Source of the DNA: a bacterium
Lineage (GTDB): Bacteria > Cyanobacteriota > Vampirovibrionia > Gastranaerophilales > Gastranaerophilaceae
Assembly: GCA_004558955.1 (NCBI GenBank)
Contig: SFZC01000062.1
Span: 1 to 19,346, forward strand
Length of the DNA stretch: 19,346 bases
Direction: 5' to 3'
Shown: positions 13,783 to 19,346 of the stretch, in pieces
Numbering within the stretch: the first letter of the stretch is position 1
How the letters are laid out: every line of letters begins with the position of its first letter
Made by a program: the position numbers and the translations under genes
Notes under the pieces: generated by a model
Database searches by the model: none
What the model saw: the letters and a program-made list of their open reading frames with translations, nothing else
What the model was told of the DNA's origin: nothing

Positions 13783-14562
13783 TTATGCTACAGGAATGAA
13801 AACTGCTGTAAGTCCGGGTTTTATGTTGTTTGTGATACCGTCAGAAACTGCTCTTCCCGTACCTGTTGTAATTTCGGTGTGACCGTAACGTTTGCTGTAT
13901 CCGCCTTTACCTTTGCCGTATACCAAAATGCAACCTGCAGGTAATTTTTTAGGGTCAACGCTTGAAACAGGAATTTCTTTGAAGTTTTTATTTGCTCTTA
14001 AAATTCTTACCATTTCATGAGCATTGCCGTTTACATATTTTCCGAGACCTGCTGCAGCGATTGCGTTTTTAACATATCTTGCACAAAATCCGGTAAACCC
14101 TACGGCTCTTTGAACTGCTGTTCTTGCAAGTCTTAAACCTGAAGAAGCACAATATCCTAATCTTTCCCAGAAAGACAAGTTTTGTGTAGAAGTTCCAATG
14201 TTAGAAAATCCGTTGTATGAGAATTGACTTACTCCTGTCGTTAAACTGCCAAATTTATAGTTTGACAAGTTTGGTTTAAAGGTTGATAAGAATTGGTTTT
14301 GTTGCTTAACTCTGTTAACATAAGCGGCTGCAATATTTCTCATATTTTGAATGAAAACGTTACCTGCGGCAAAGAACGTATTCGCCATTGCCATAAACGG
14401 GTTGAAGGTTGGCATCGGCACTAACGGACGAGGACAACATACAGGCATAGCCATAGCAAACGGGTTAATTTGCACAGAAACAGGCAATCTGTAACCGTGA
14501 GCAATGATTGGTCTTGCAACCATCGGTCTAAAATAATTCGGTCTAATTACTTGTGCAAACAT
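13783..14562 (-). CDS. Protein with CHAP/NlpC-like amidase domain at C-terminus
   Basis: A 259-aa protein. The N-terminal 70 residues are rich in Pro, Phe, Met and Ala, with no clear signal peptide; residues 85-135 are a Ser/Asn/Phe-rich linker. From residue about 135 the sequence resembles a papain-fold CHAP or NlpC/P60 domain: G-F-T-G-F-C-A-R-Y-V (C160 as candidate nucleophile), L-P-A-G-C-I-L-V-Y-G-K-G and R-Y-G-H-T-E-I (H228) followed by A-V-S-D-G. Such domains cleave peptidoglycan peptides. The order Cys, then L-P-A-G-x-I-L-V, then G-H-T-E-I is typical, but the assignment is by eye. It is monocistronic, ends at a strong bidirectional terminator and has a 17-bp near-palindrome upstream shared with the 56-aa gene. 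Confidence 0.8.
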   Translation of the reverse strand: MFAQVIRPNYFRPMVARPIIAHGYRLPVSVQINPFAMAMPVCCPRPLVPMPTFNPFMAMANTFFAAGNVFIQNMRNIAAAYVNRVKQQNQFLSTFKPNLSNYKFGSLTTGVSQFSYNGFSNIGTSTQNLSFWERLGYCASSGLRLARTAVQRAVGFTGFCARYVKNAIAAAGLGKYVNGNAHEMVRILRANKNFKEIPVSSVDPKKLPAGCILVYGKGKGGYSKRYGHTEITTGTGRAVSDGITNNIKPGLTAVFIPVA

Positions 14563-14599
14563 TTCTCTATAATATCCCCTTAATCGTCCCTTATTTATG

Positions 14600-14616
14600 T
14601 AAAGTATATAAACTTT
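14600..14616. promoter_or_regulatory. Near-palindrome TAAAGTATATAAACTTT (copy 2)
   Basis: One base different from the copy at 10728-10744. It lies 37 bases upstream of the CHAP-like gene start, a distance similar to copy 1 from its gene (44 bases), and TTATTTAT occurs close on the gene side of both copies. A shared operator or promoter type is inferred. Confidence 0.45.
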
Positions 14617-14665
14617 GTATAATTGCTATTTATGAAGTCTATTATTAAGAAATATGAAGAGAAAA

Positions 14666-15769
14666 TTAATTAAACGTTTCTTCGTCAATCAGGAGTACAG
14701 GTTTGGGGATAGGGTCGGTGGAAAGTTCATCAACTGTTGCTCCTGCACTTTCGAGGTCTGCTTTTACCTGTTCAGTGTTTTCAAGTCTTTTGTTTACTTG
14801 TGCACGTTCTAAATATAGTCTGTCTTTGAGTAGGAAAATCCTATCCTCATCTGCGTTTACTATCAATGTGTCGTAGATGTCGAGGGCTTCTTCAAGCATT
14901 CCTATATTGTATAAAAATTGAGCTTTGTCCCACAAAAATTGGTCACGTTCGTTTGAGTTTGTGGATTTTGTAATTTCGTTGTCAAAATCTTCCAAGGCTC
15001 CCGTGTAGTCGCCGATATAGTATTTTACAAAAATTTTGTTATCAAAGTTCATTATGTTAAATTCATCGGCACTGAGTTTGTAGGCGGTGTCGTAATCCTC
15101 AATAGAACCCGAGTAATCTCCGATTTTGAATTTAGAATACCCTCTTAGAGCGTACCATTCCTGAGCAATCGGGAAAATTTTAGCACCGAGTGTGGTTAAT
15201 TTTATGGCTTCGTTATAGCGTTCGTTTGTCACGAGATTTTGAGCAATTCCAAACGGGGAAATATATATAAACGCTGAAGCAATGATGATTATTACAGTTA
15301 AGGCTTTTATAAGTTCAATTTTGAAGATTGAATAGTATTTGTTATCAATTTTCTCCGATATCGGAAATTTTACGATTTCGTATTCCCCATAGTGCTTAAG
15401 TAAACGCTTTTGAAAAATATATTTGCACAAAAGTGTACTCAAATTACAAACAACGAGCAAAACCGAAAGCATCAGTATTGCGTTAACCACCCAAGTATTA
15501 TTTACAAAGAGTGCAAAATGAGGAAATATCAATTCATACAACGAAGCAATGAAAAGAAGAAATATACAAATCGTTGAAATTCTTTTGTGAAATCTAATTT
15601 CTTTCCACACGGCAAGGATTTCTTCTGTCGTAAATTCTCTTGCAAAACTATACCCGACTGACGGGTTGTGGGTTGATTTTATGATTGTATGATTATCTAT
15701 ATTTGTATAAAAATTCAAAGGTGAATATTTATACAGTAAATTAAATATATTCTTCTTCGTCATGGACAT
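14666..15769 (-). CDS. Membrane-anchored TPR-repeat protein
   Basis: A 367-aa protein. Three hydrophobic helices are seen at residues about 63-83, 93-114 and 154-172. From about 180 onward there are tetratricopeptide-like repeats (for example Y-N-E-A-I-K-L, Y-S-G-S-I-E-D-Y-D-T-A-Y, Y-T-G-A-L-E-D-F-D and L-E-E-A-L-D-I-Y-D), which usually form protein-binding superhelices. The tail is acidic. The AAAGGA ribosome-binding site directly abuts the first ATG but is 6 bases from a second ATG at 15763, so the protein probably starts there (M-T-K-K-N, 365 aa). An extended -10 (TG-C-TATTAT, minus strand, 15783-15791) lies just upstream. No partner can be named; it stands between the CHAP-like gene and nadE. 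Confidence 0.85.
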   Translation of the reverse strand: MSMTKKNIFNLLYKYSPLNFYTNIDNHTIIKSTHNPSVGYSFAREFTTEEILAVWKEIRFHKRISTICIFLLFIASLYELIFPHFALFVNNTWVVNAILMLSVLLVVCNLSTLLCKYIFQKRLLKHYGEYEIVKFPISEKIDNKYYSIFKIELIKALTVIIIIASAFIYISPFGIAQNLVTNERYNEAIKLTTLGAKIFPIAQEWYALRGYSKFKIGDYSGSIEDYDTAYKLSADEFNIMNFDNKIFVKYYIGDYTGALEDFDNEITKSTNSNERDQFLWDKAQFLYNIGMLEEALDIYDTLIVNADEDRIFLLKDRLYLERAQVNKRLENTEQVKADLESAGATVDELSTDPIPKPVLLIDEETFN

Positions 15770-15782
15770 TCCTTTAGAAGTT

Positions 15783-15791
15783 ATAATAGCA
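15783..15791 (-). promoter_or_regulatory. Possible extended -10 promoter of the TPR gene
   Basis: The minus strand reads TGCTATTAT, matching TGnTATAAT at all but one place, about 15-20 bases before the start codon. No good -35 hexamer is seen. Confidence 0.4.
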
Positions 15792-15900
15792 TAAAATATA
15801 GCAACTTTAGCACTGCAAAATCTGCGAAATTTTCAATTTGTTACTATAGTTTAATTCCAGCCGTTAATTAAATATAATTCTTCTTAATACACTGTAACAA

Positions 15901-17928
15901 TTACAATAAAGCACGAATTTTATTGGTAATTTCTTCTTTTGTTGAACCTTTGTAATTTATTCTTGAAGATGTGATAGGTTGCTTGTAATCGTATTTGTTA
16001 ATCGAACGGGAATCAACAATCACTGACGGCGGTAATATAGACCACTTATACAGTGCCGTTGACATTCGTCTGTAGAATTTGTCAAGCCATTCTATTTTTT
16101 GTTCTTTAGGAACTTTCTTTTTCTTTTCGTACAAAAATTCTGAATTTAGCATGTCTTGATAATATTCTTTTCGATTTTCAATTCTCCAAATTATCTCGTC
16201 CAAAAATTCATAAGGCATAAGAGCATCTTCCGCAATCAACGGTTTGCCTGTTTTAGGGTCTATTGCAAGTTCAGCACCAGGTTTTTTGAGAATAACGGAT
16301 TCAGGTATTGCATTTTTGACTTCTCTGTTTTCGTTAATCCAGCGGGCAAGTGCAAACAGTTTTGTTTTCGGAACATCTGCAATCGGTGCAAATCCGCCGG
16401 ACATATCACCGTTAATCGTTGCATAACCCATATAAAGTTCTGATTTGTCTGAGGTTGCGATAGGCAAACAGCGACCAAATTCATTACTTATTCCCCAAAG
16501 AAACATTGCACGGGAACGAGCCTGGATATTATCGGGAGTAAAGGATTTTGTGTATCTTCCGTTCCATTTCTTTTCAACCTCTTTGAACAAATCGTTTAAG
16601 CAGGCTGTTGCTGTTTCAACCATTGGTTTTATTGTTGCTTCAGTGAAGTTTATGCCAAGATTATTGGCAAGTTCTTCGGCATCGGATTTGCTTTCTTTAC
16701 TTGTCAGTTTTGAAGGCATACTGATTCCGAAAACATTTTCTTTACCTATAGCATCAGCAAGTAAAACGGCACAAACGGTAGAGTCAAGTCCGCCCGAAAG
16801 TCCTAATACTGCACGCTTAAAACCTGTTTTGGCAAAATAATCTCTAATACCTTGTATTATGGTTTTGTAAGTTCTTTCTAAATCAGGTTCATATTCAAGT
16901 GTGTAAATCTTTTCTTCAGTTAAACTTTTTTCTAACCCTTTTGTAAGCGGATAAATTTTCCCGAGACCTTGCAACGGGTTGACTATCAGGAATTGTTCTT
17001 GGAAGGATTTTGCTCTGGCTAAAAGTTTTCCATCCTTGTCAAACACTCTGCTGGACCCGTCAAACGAACTGTTGTCAATCGCTCCGACTTGGTTTACATA
17101 AACCATTGGAGTTGAGTATTCTTTAGCAATATAAGATAGCATATTGTGCTTTAATTGCTCTTTTTTCGCTCTTGTCGGAGAGGCGGAGCAGTTTACGAAA
17201 ATGTCGGGTGTTTCTTGTGATAATTCTTCAATTGGGTCTTTTGAGTACATTGTGATTTCGTTGAAAAATTCTTTGTTGTTCCAGCAATCTTCGCAAATTG
17301 AAATCCCGTATTTTATGGTGTTGATAGAGGATGTTTTATTGCAAGTTACAACGCTGTCCTCGTCAAAGTTCCCGAGAGTGTTTTCAGGTTGAACCCCGAC
17401 AACGGGTGATGGCTCAATATATCTGTAGTCGTTAAATTCCGAATATGTCGGAAGTAACGATTTTCTGATAATACCTTGAATTTTGCCCTCACCAAGTATC
17501 GCAACCGAGTTGTAATACTTTTTACCTGTTAGGTGGTCAGGTTTTCTCGGTTCAACAAACCCGACTAAGGCTGTAGTTTTGGTTGTGATTTTAGCAATTT
17601 CTTTGAGCCATTTCACATTTTCCGAAACAATAATCGGGTGGCGGTCTATAGTGTCCTCAATCGGGTACCCCATTAAAATAAGTTCGGGAAAAACTACCAA
17701 ATCCAATCCGATATTTTGTGCGTGAACAATATTTTCAACAACCTTTTGGCTGTTATACTCAATATCACCGACAATAGGGTTGATTTGTGCTAAACCTATC
17801 GAGCCTTTTTTGAACGGTGCTAAAAGTTCTTTTAATTCCTTTTCAATTCTTTGTTTTTCAACTTTGTCCTGACATTTGTCATAATTTTCGGACAATTCGT
17901 AAATCTTATTAATATTTTCGCTATTCAT
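15901..17928 (-). CDS. nadE: Glutamine-dependent NAD+ synthetase
   Basis: A 675-aa two-domain enzyme making NAD+ from nicotinate adenine dinucleotide, ATP and glutamine. The N-terminal nitrilase-type glutaminase has the catalytic triad E82 (F-P-E-L), K156 (R-K-S-L-L-P) and C212 (I-S-I-C-E-D-C-W). The C-terminal synthetase has the ATP-pyrophosphatase loop L-G-L-S-G-G-L-D-S-T near residue 380, then S-R-A-M-F-L-W and A-T-S-D-K-S-E-L. About 42 charged, helical residues precede the usual start (G-S-I-G-L-A-Q-I-N-P); the only well-placed ATG has GAGG upstream, so this extension seems real. It is monocistronic with a promoter at 17945-17973. Ammonia probably passes between domains, as known for the family. 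Confidence 0.96.
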   Translation of the reverse strand: MNSENINKIYELSENYDKCQDKVEKQRIEKELKELLAPFKKGSIGLAQINPIVGDIEYNSQKVVENIVHAQNIGLDLVVFPELILMGYPIEDTIDRHPIIVSENVKWLKEIAKITTKTTALVGFVEPRKPDHLTGKKYYNSVAILGEGKIQGIIRKSLLPTYSEFNDYRYIEPSPVVGVQPENTLGNFDEDSVVTCNKTSSINTIKYGISICEDCWNNKEFFNEITMYSKDPIEELSQETPDIFVNCSASPTRAKKEQLKHNMLSYIAKEYSTPMVYVNQVGAIDNSSFDGSSRVFDKDGKLLARAKSFQEQFLIVNPLQGLGKIYPLTKGLEKSLTEEKIYTLEYEPDLERTYKTIIQGIRDYFAKTGFKRAVLGLSGGLDSTVCAVLLADAIGKENVFGISMPSKLTSKESKSDAEELANNLGINFTEATIKPMVETATACLNDLFKEVEKKWNGRYTKSFTPDNIQARSRAMFLWGISNEFGRCLPIATSDKSELYMGYATINGDMSGGFAPIADVPKTKLFALARWINENREVKNAIPESVILKKPGAELAIDPKTGKPLIAEDALMPYEFLDEIIWRIENRKEYYQDMLNSEFLYEKKKKVPKEQKIEWLDKFYRRMSTALYKWSILPPSVIVDSRSINKYDYKQPITSSRINYKGSTKEEITNKIRALL

Positions 17929-17944
17929 TTTAAACCTCGTGATA

Positions 17945-17973
17945 ATTATATATAAAATGAATAGATTTGTCTA
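17945..17973 (-). promoter_or_regulatory. Sigma70-type promoter of nadE
   Basis: On the minus strand TAGACA (17968-17973) and TATAAT (17945-17950) are separated by 17 bases, placing the transcription start about 10 bases before the ribosome-binding site. Confidence 0.65.
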
Positions 17974-18017
17974 ATTTCAAATAAAAACTGTGTCCTTCTT
18001 TCTGTTATTTATATTGA

Positions 18018-18731
18018 TTAGTAATTCGGATACTTCATATTGCCATATTTAATTATATGTTGAGAACAAGAAGCACCGGTATCGTGTTTGGTGCAGGTAT
18101 TGCCATCATCTGGACGTAATCTGTTATCACTAAGAAGTGCAAAAATAAAAACATCTTTTCCTAATACATTTGGTTGTTTACTAAAACCATTAGTGTCATA
18201 CCAAATTGCACCGCAAACATCATTGCTAGTTGTACTGCAATTTCCATTAGTCCTTAAAAAGAAACTAGACCCATCGTTCATAATGATACGAATTCCATAG
18301 TCAGCAGCATATTGTCCTACTCTTCTTGAAGCATCACTGAGACTATAAACTCTGTAGTAGTAATTTCCACCACAAACAGTGGAAGAACCAGCACTTTCTG
18401 ATTTAGTGCATACGTTTGCAACTTTTAGATAAGGAGCTAATTTAGACCATAAACGATACCCTGATTCGTAAGTTGCTCCTTGCCAATTACTTCCCCCCGA
18501 AGACTTACTAGCTTGTTCTGCCCAAGTGAGGACATCTTCTCCGCTTTCTTCTACTGCTAATTTGATTGTTTGATTCATTGTGCTATAAAATTTTTTTACT
18601 CTAGAAACAGTTTGTATTTCATTAATTTTATTTATCAAACTAGGAATTGATAATGCAGCAACTACACCAATAATTCCGAGAGTTATCAATATTTCCGCTA
18701 AAGTAAAACCTTTTTGATAATCTTTTCTCAT
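18018..18731 (-). CDS. Prepilin-type N-terminal methylation protein (type IV pilin-like)
   Basis: A 237-aa protein with a class III signal: a short basic leader M-R-K-D-Y-Q-K-G, then F-T-L-A-E-I-L-I-T-L-G-I-I-G-V-V-A-A-L. The prepilin peptidase would cut after G8, leaving methylated Phe and Glu5. The first 30 mature residues form the pilin helix; the rest (Ser, Gly and Asn rich, with several Cys that could form disulfides) is the globular head. It may be a pseudopilin, minor pilin or surface adhesin. It is not within a pilus operon. AAGGAG precedes the ATG, and its promoter shares its -35 region with the divergent gene at 18863. Confidence 0.92.
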   Translation of the reverse strand: MRKDYQKGFTLAEILITLGIIGVVAALSIPSLINKINEIQTVSRVKKFYSTMNQTIKLAVEESGEDVLTWAEQASKSSGGSNWQGATYESGYRLWSKLAPYLKVANVCTKSESAGSSTVCGGNYYYRVYSLSDASRRVGQYAADYGIRIIMNDGSSFFLRTNGNCSTTSNDVCGAIWYDTNGFSKQPNVLGKDVFIFALLSDNRLRPDDGNTCTKHDTGASCSQHIIKYGNMKYPNY

Positions 18732-18789
18732 CTCTCGCTCCTTAATAATATATCTTAAATAAAAGATAAATAACTCATATTTCTACTTT

Positions 18790-18841
18790 ATTTAAGCGAA
18801 AAATTTCATATTTGTCAATATTTACTTAAAAAACGTATAAT
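18790..18841. promoter_or_regulatory. Overlapping divergent promoters, prepilin and HTH-like gene
   Basis: Rightward: TTGTCA (18812-18817), 18 bases, TATAAT (18836-18841). Leftward: TTGACA (18813-18818 on the minus strand), 17 bases, TTAAAT (18790-18795). The two -35 boxes overlap by five bases, so the two polymerases would compete. Confidence 0.6.
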
Positions 18842-18862
18842 TATCTCAAATATGAGGGAATA

Positions 18863-19072
18863 ATGTCATCAAAGGAAGAAGTTAGAATTTTAATTATGCG
18901 AGAAGCACTCACCGTGCAAAAGCTTGCTGATTTATTAACTCAAAAGACAGGTAAGGTTTATACTCAACGGAGTTTGCAAAATAAAATTTTTCTAAGTTCT
19001 TTGAATTATGATGAGGTCGAAACAATTGCCGATTTACTCGGGTATGAAATAAAAATAGAGAAAAAACGATAA
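18863..19072 (+). CDS. Small helix-turn-helix-like protein
   Basis: A 69-aa protein with a GAGGG ribosome-binding site 6 bases before the ATG. Its pattern (a first helix R-I-L-I-M-R-E-A, then L-T-V-Q-K-L-A-D-L-L as a helix-turn-helix-like first helix, S-L-Q-N-K-I as a possible recognition helix, and Y-D-E-V-E-T-I-A-D-L-L-G-Y-E-I) follows small XRE/Cro-type DNA-binding proteins. The fit is by eye. Divergent to the prepilin gene with overlapping promoters, it could regulate that gene or itself, which is inference only. Confidence 0.75.
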   Translation: MSSKEEVRILIMREALTVQKLADLLTQKTGKVYTQRSLQNKIFLSSLNYDEVETIADLLGYEIKIEKKR

Positions 19073-19080
19073 AATTAATA

Positions 19081-19108
19081 TTGTATTTTAAAAGTTTAGT
19101 GTTAAAAT
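19081..19108 (+). promoter_or_regulatory. Possible promoter of tRNA-Glu
   Basis: TTGTAT (19081-19086) and TAAAAT (19103-19108) are separated by 16 bases and lie 12 bases before the tRNA start. Confidence 0.45.
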
Positions 19109-19120
19109 ATGAATACGCAT

Positions 19121-19192
19121 AGCGGTATCGTCTAGTGGTTAGGACGAGAGATTCTCATTCTCTAAACAGGGGTTCAATTCCCCTTACCGCCG
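19121..19192 (+). tRNA. tRNA-Glu (anticodon CTC)
   Basis: 72 bases fold as tRNA-Glu: acceptor AGCGGTA/TACCGCC (pairs 2-7 perfect, position 1 A opposite C72), D arm GTCTAGTGGTTAGGAC, anticodon stem AGAGA/TCTCT with loop TTCTCAT, four-base variable loop AAAC, T stem AGGGG/CCCCT with TTCAATT, and discriminator G. CCA is not encoded. The A1-C72 mismatch is unusual, since G1-C72 is expected. Confidence 0.93.
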
Positions 19193-19218
19193 TTTACCTA
19201 TGGTATAGGCTTCTATTT

Positions 19219-19245
19219 TAGGGAATTGAACCCTAAAGGGTTCAA
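19219..19245. repeat. Inverted repeat with T-arm-like sequence
   Basis: TTGAACCCT and AGGGTTCAA (19226-19245) form a 9-bp stem with a 2-base gap. On the minus strand 19219-19234 reads AGGGTTCAATTCCCT, a close copy of the T arm of the tRNA-Glu 40 bases upstream. Confidence 0.6.
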
Positions 19246-19251
19246 CCTCTC

Positions 19252-19280
19252 AAAAAATGCTCAACGGTTCGCATTTTTTT
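19252..19280 (+). terminator. Possible terminator downstream of tRNA-Glu
   Basis: AAAAAATGC and GCATTTTTT pair over a 10-base loop and run into a T tract. The stem has only two G-C pairs, so it is weak. Confidence 0.45.
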
Positions 19281-19346
19281 CGGCAAAGTCCTTACCGCCG
19301 CCATAACTAATGGGTTGAAGGTCTTTGTAAAATATTTTTATGTCGG

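Larger units (their letters stand above)
19182..19300 (+). repeat. Direct repeat of the tRNA-Glu 3' end (CCTTACCGCCG)
   Basis: The last 11 bases of tRNA-Glu (19182-19192) recur exactly at 19290-19300, the second copy being followed by CCA. The 97 bases between hold a 20-bp palindrome and an AT-rich hairpin. This resembles a short attachment-site footprint, but it may be chance or an old tRNA duplication. Confidence 0.4.

Noticed and set aside
16445..16840. 131-aa open frame opposite nadE
   Set aside because: Antisense to the conserved synthetase domain, with no ribosome-binding site or recognisable motif.
1..19346. CRISPR array, insertion sequence or prophage module
   Set aside because: No regularly spaced repeats, transposase or phage structural genes were found on either strand.

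Overview
The window reads as chromosomal DNA of a low-GC, Gram-negative-type bacterium. Kdo activation (kdsB) implies lipopolysaccharide, and there is a type IV pilin-like prepilin, an LCP cell-wall ligase and a two-subunit acetyl-CoA carboxyltransferase. The AT-rich codon use, the prepilin N-terminus and the mix of housekeeping genes with signal-less hypothetical proteins recall non-photosynthetic Cyanobacteria (Gastranaerophilales/'Melainabacteria'). That placement comes from family resemblance, not from a search.

Layout. Bases 1-1816 (+): the 3' part of cdsA, then rnc and rpe, tightly packed. Bases 1813-3189 (-): a long, largely disordered hypothetical protein whose stop codon overlaps that of rpe. 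Bases 3333-4323 (+): cdd and two small Cys-containing proteins. Bases 4376-4549 (-): rpsU. Bases 4703-8467 (-): a probable operon accD-accA-prmA-(58-aa membrane protein)-kdsB, with a good promoter at 8534-8562 and a terminator at 4600-4632 that is embedded in the rpsU promoter. Bases 8600-9412 (-): a matrixin-like metalloprotease. Bases 9493-10430 (+): ybaB-recR. Bases 10513-10683 (-): a 56-aa orphan protein. Bases 10905-12944 (+): an LCP-family gene with an apparent frameshift inside its membrane anchor, then a nitroreductase. Bases 13018-13739 (+): lemA, a terminator and tRNA-Arg(CCG). Bases 13783-17928 (-): a protein with a CHAP/NlpC-like C-terminus, a membrane TPR protein and glutamine-dependent NAD synthetase. 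Bases 18018-18731 (-): a prepilin-like protein, sharing overlapping divergent promoters with a 69-aa helix-turn-helix-like protein (18863-19072, +). Bases 19121-19192 (+): tRNA-Glu(CTC), followed by a repeat-rich tail.

Most of the window is core metabolism: phospholipid precursors, fatty acid initiation, Kdo, NAD, pentose phosphate and RNA processing. Points worth a second look are: an Asp-to-Cys change at a metal-binding position of RNase III; the LCP frameshift; a 17-bp near-palindrome shared by the upstream regions of the CHAP-like gene and the 56-aa gene; cell-wall- or protein-degrading enzymes without a signal peptide; a tRNA starting 2 nt after a terminator; a tRNA-Glu with a 1:72 mismatch followed by repeated pieces of its own 3' end; and a Cys-rich protein resembling an Sm/Hfq fold. 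I saw no CRISPR array, insertion sequence or prophage module, and no clear new multi-gene system.
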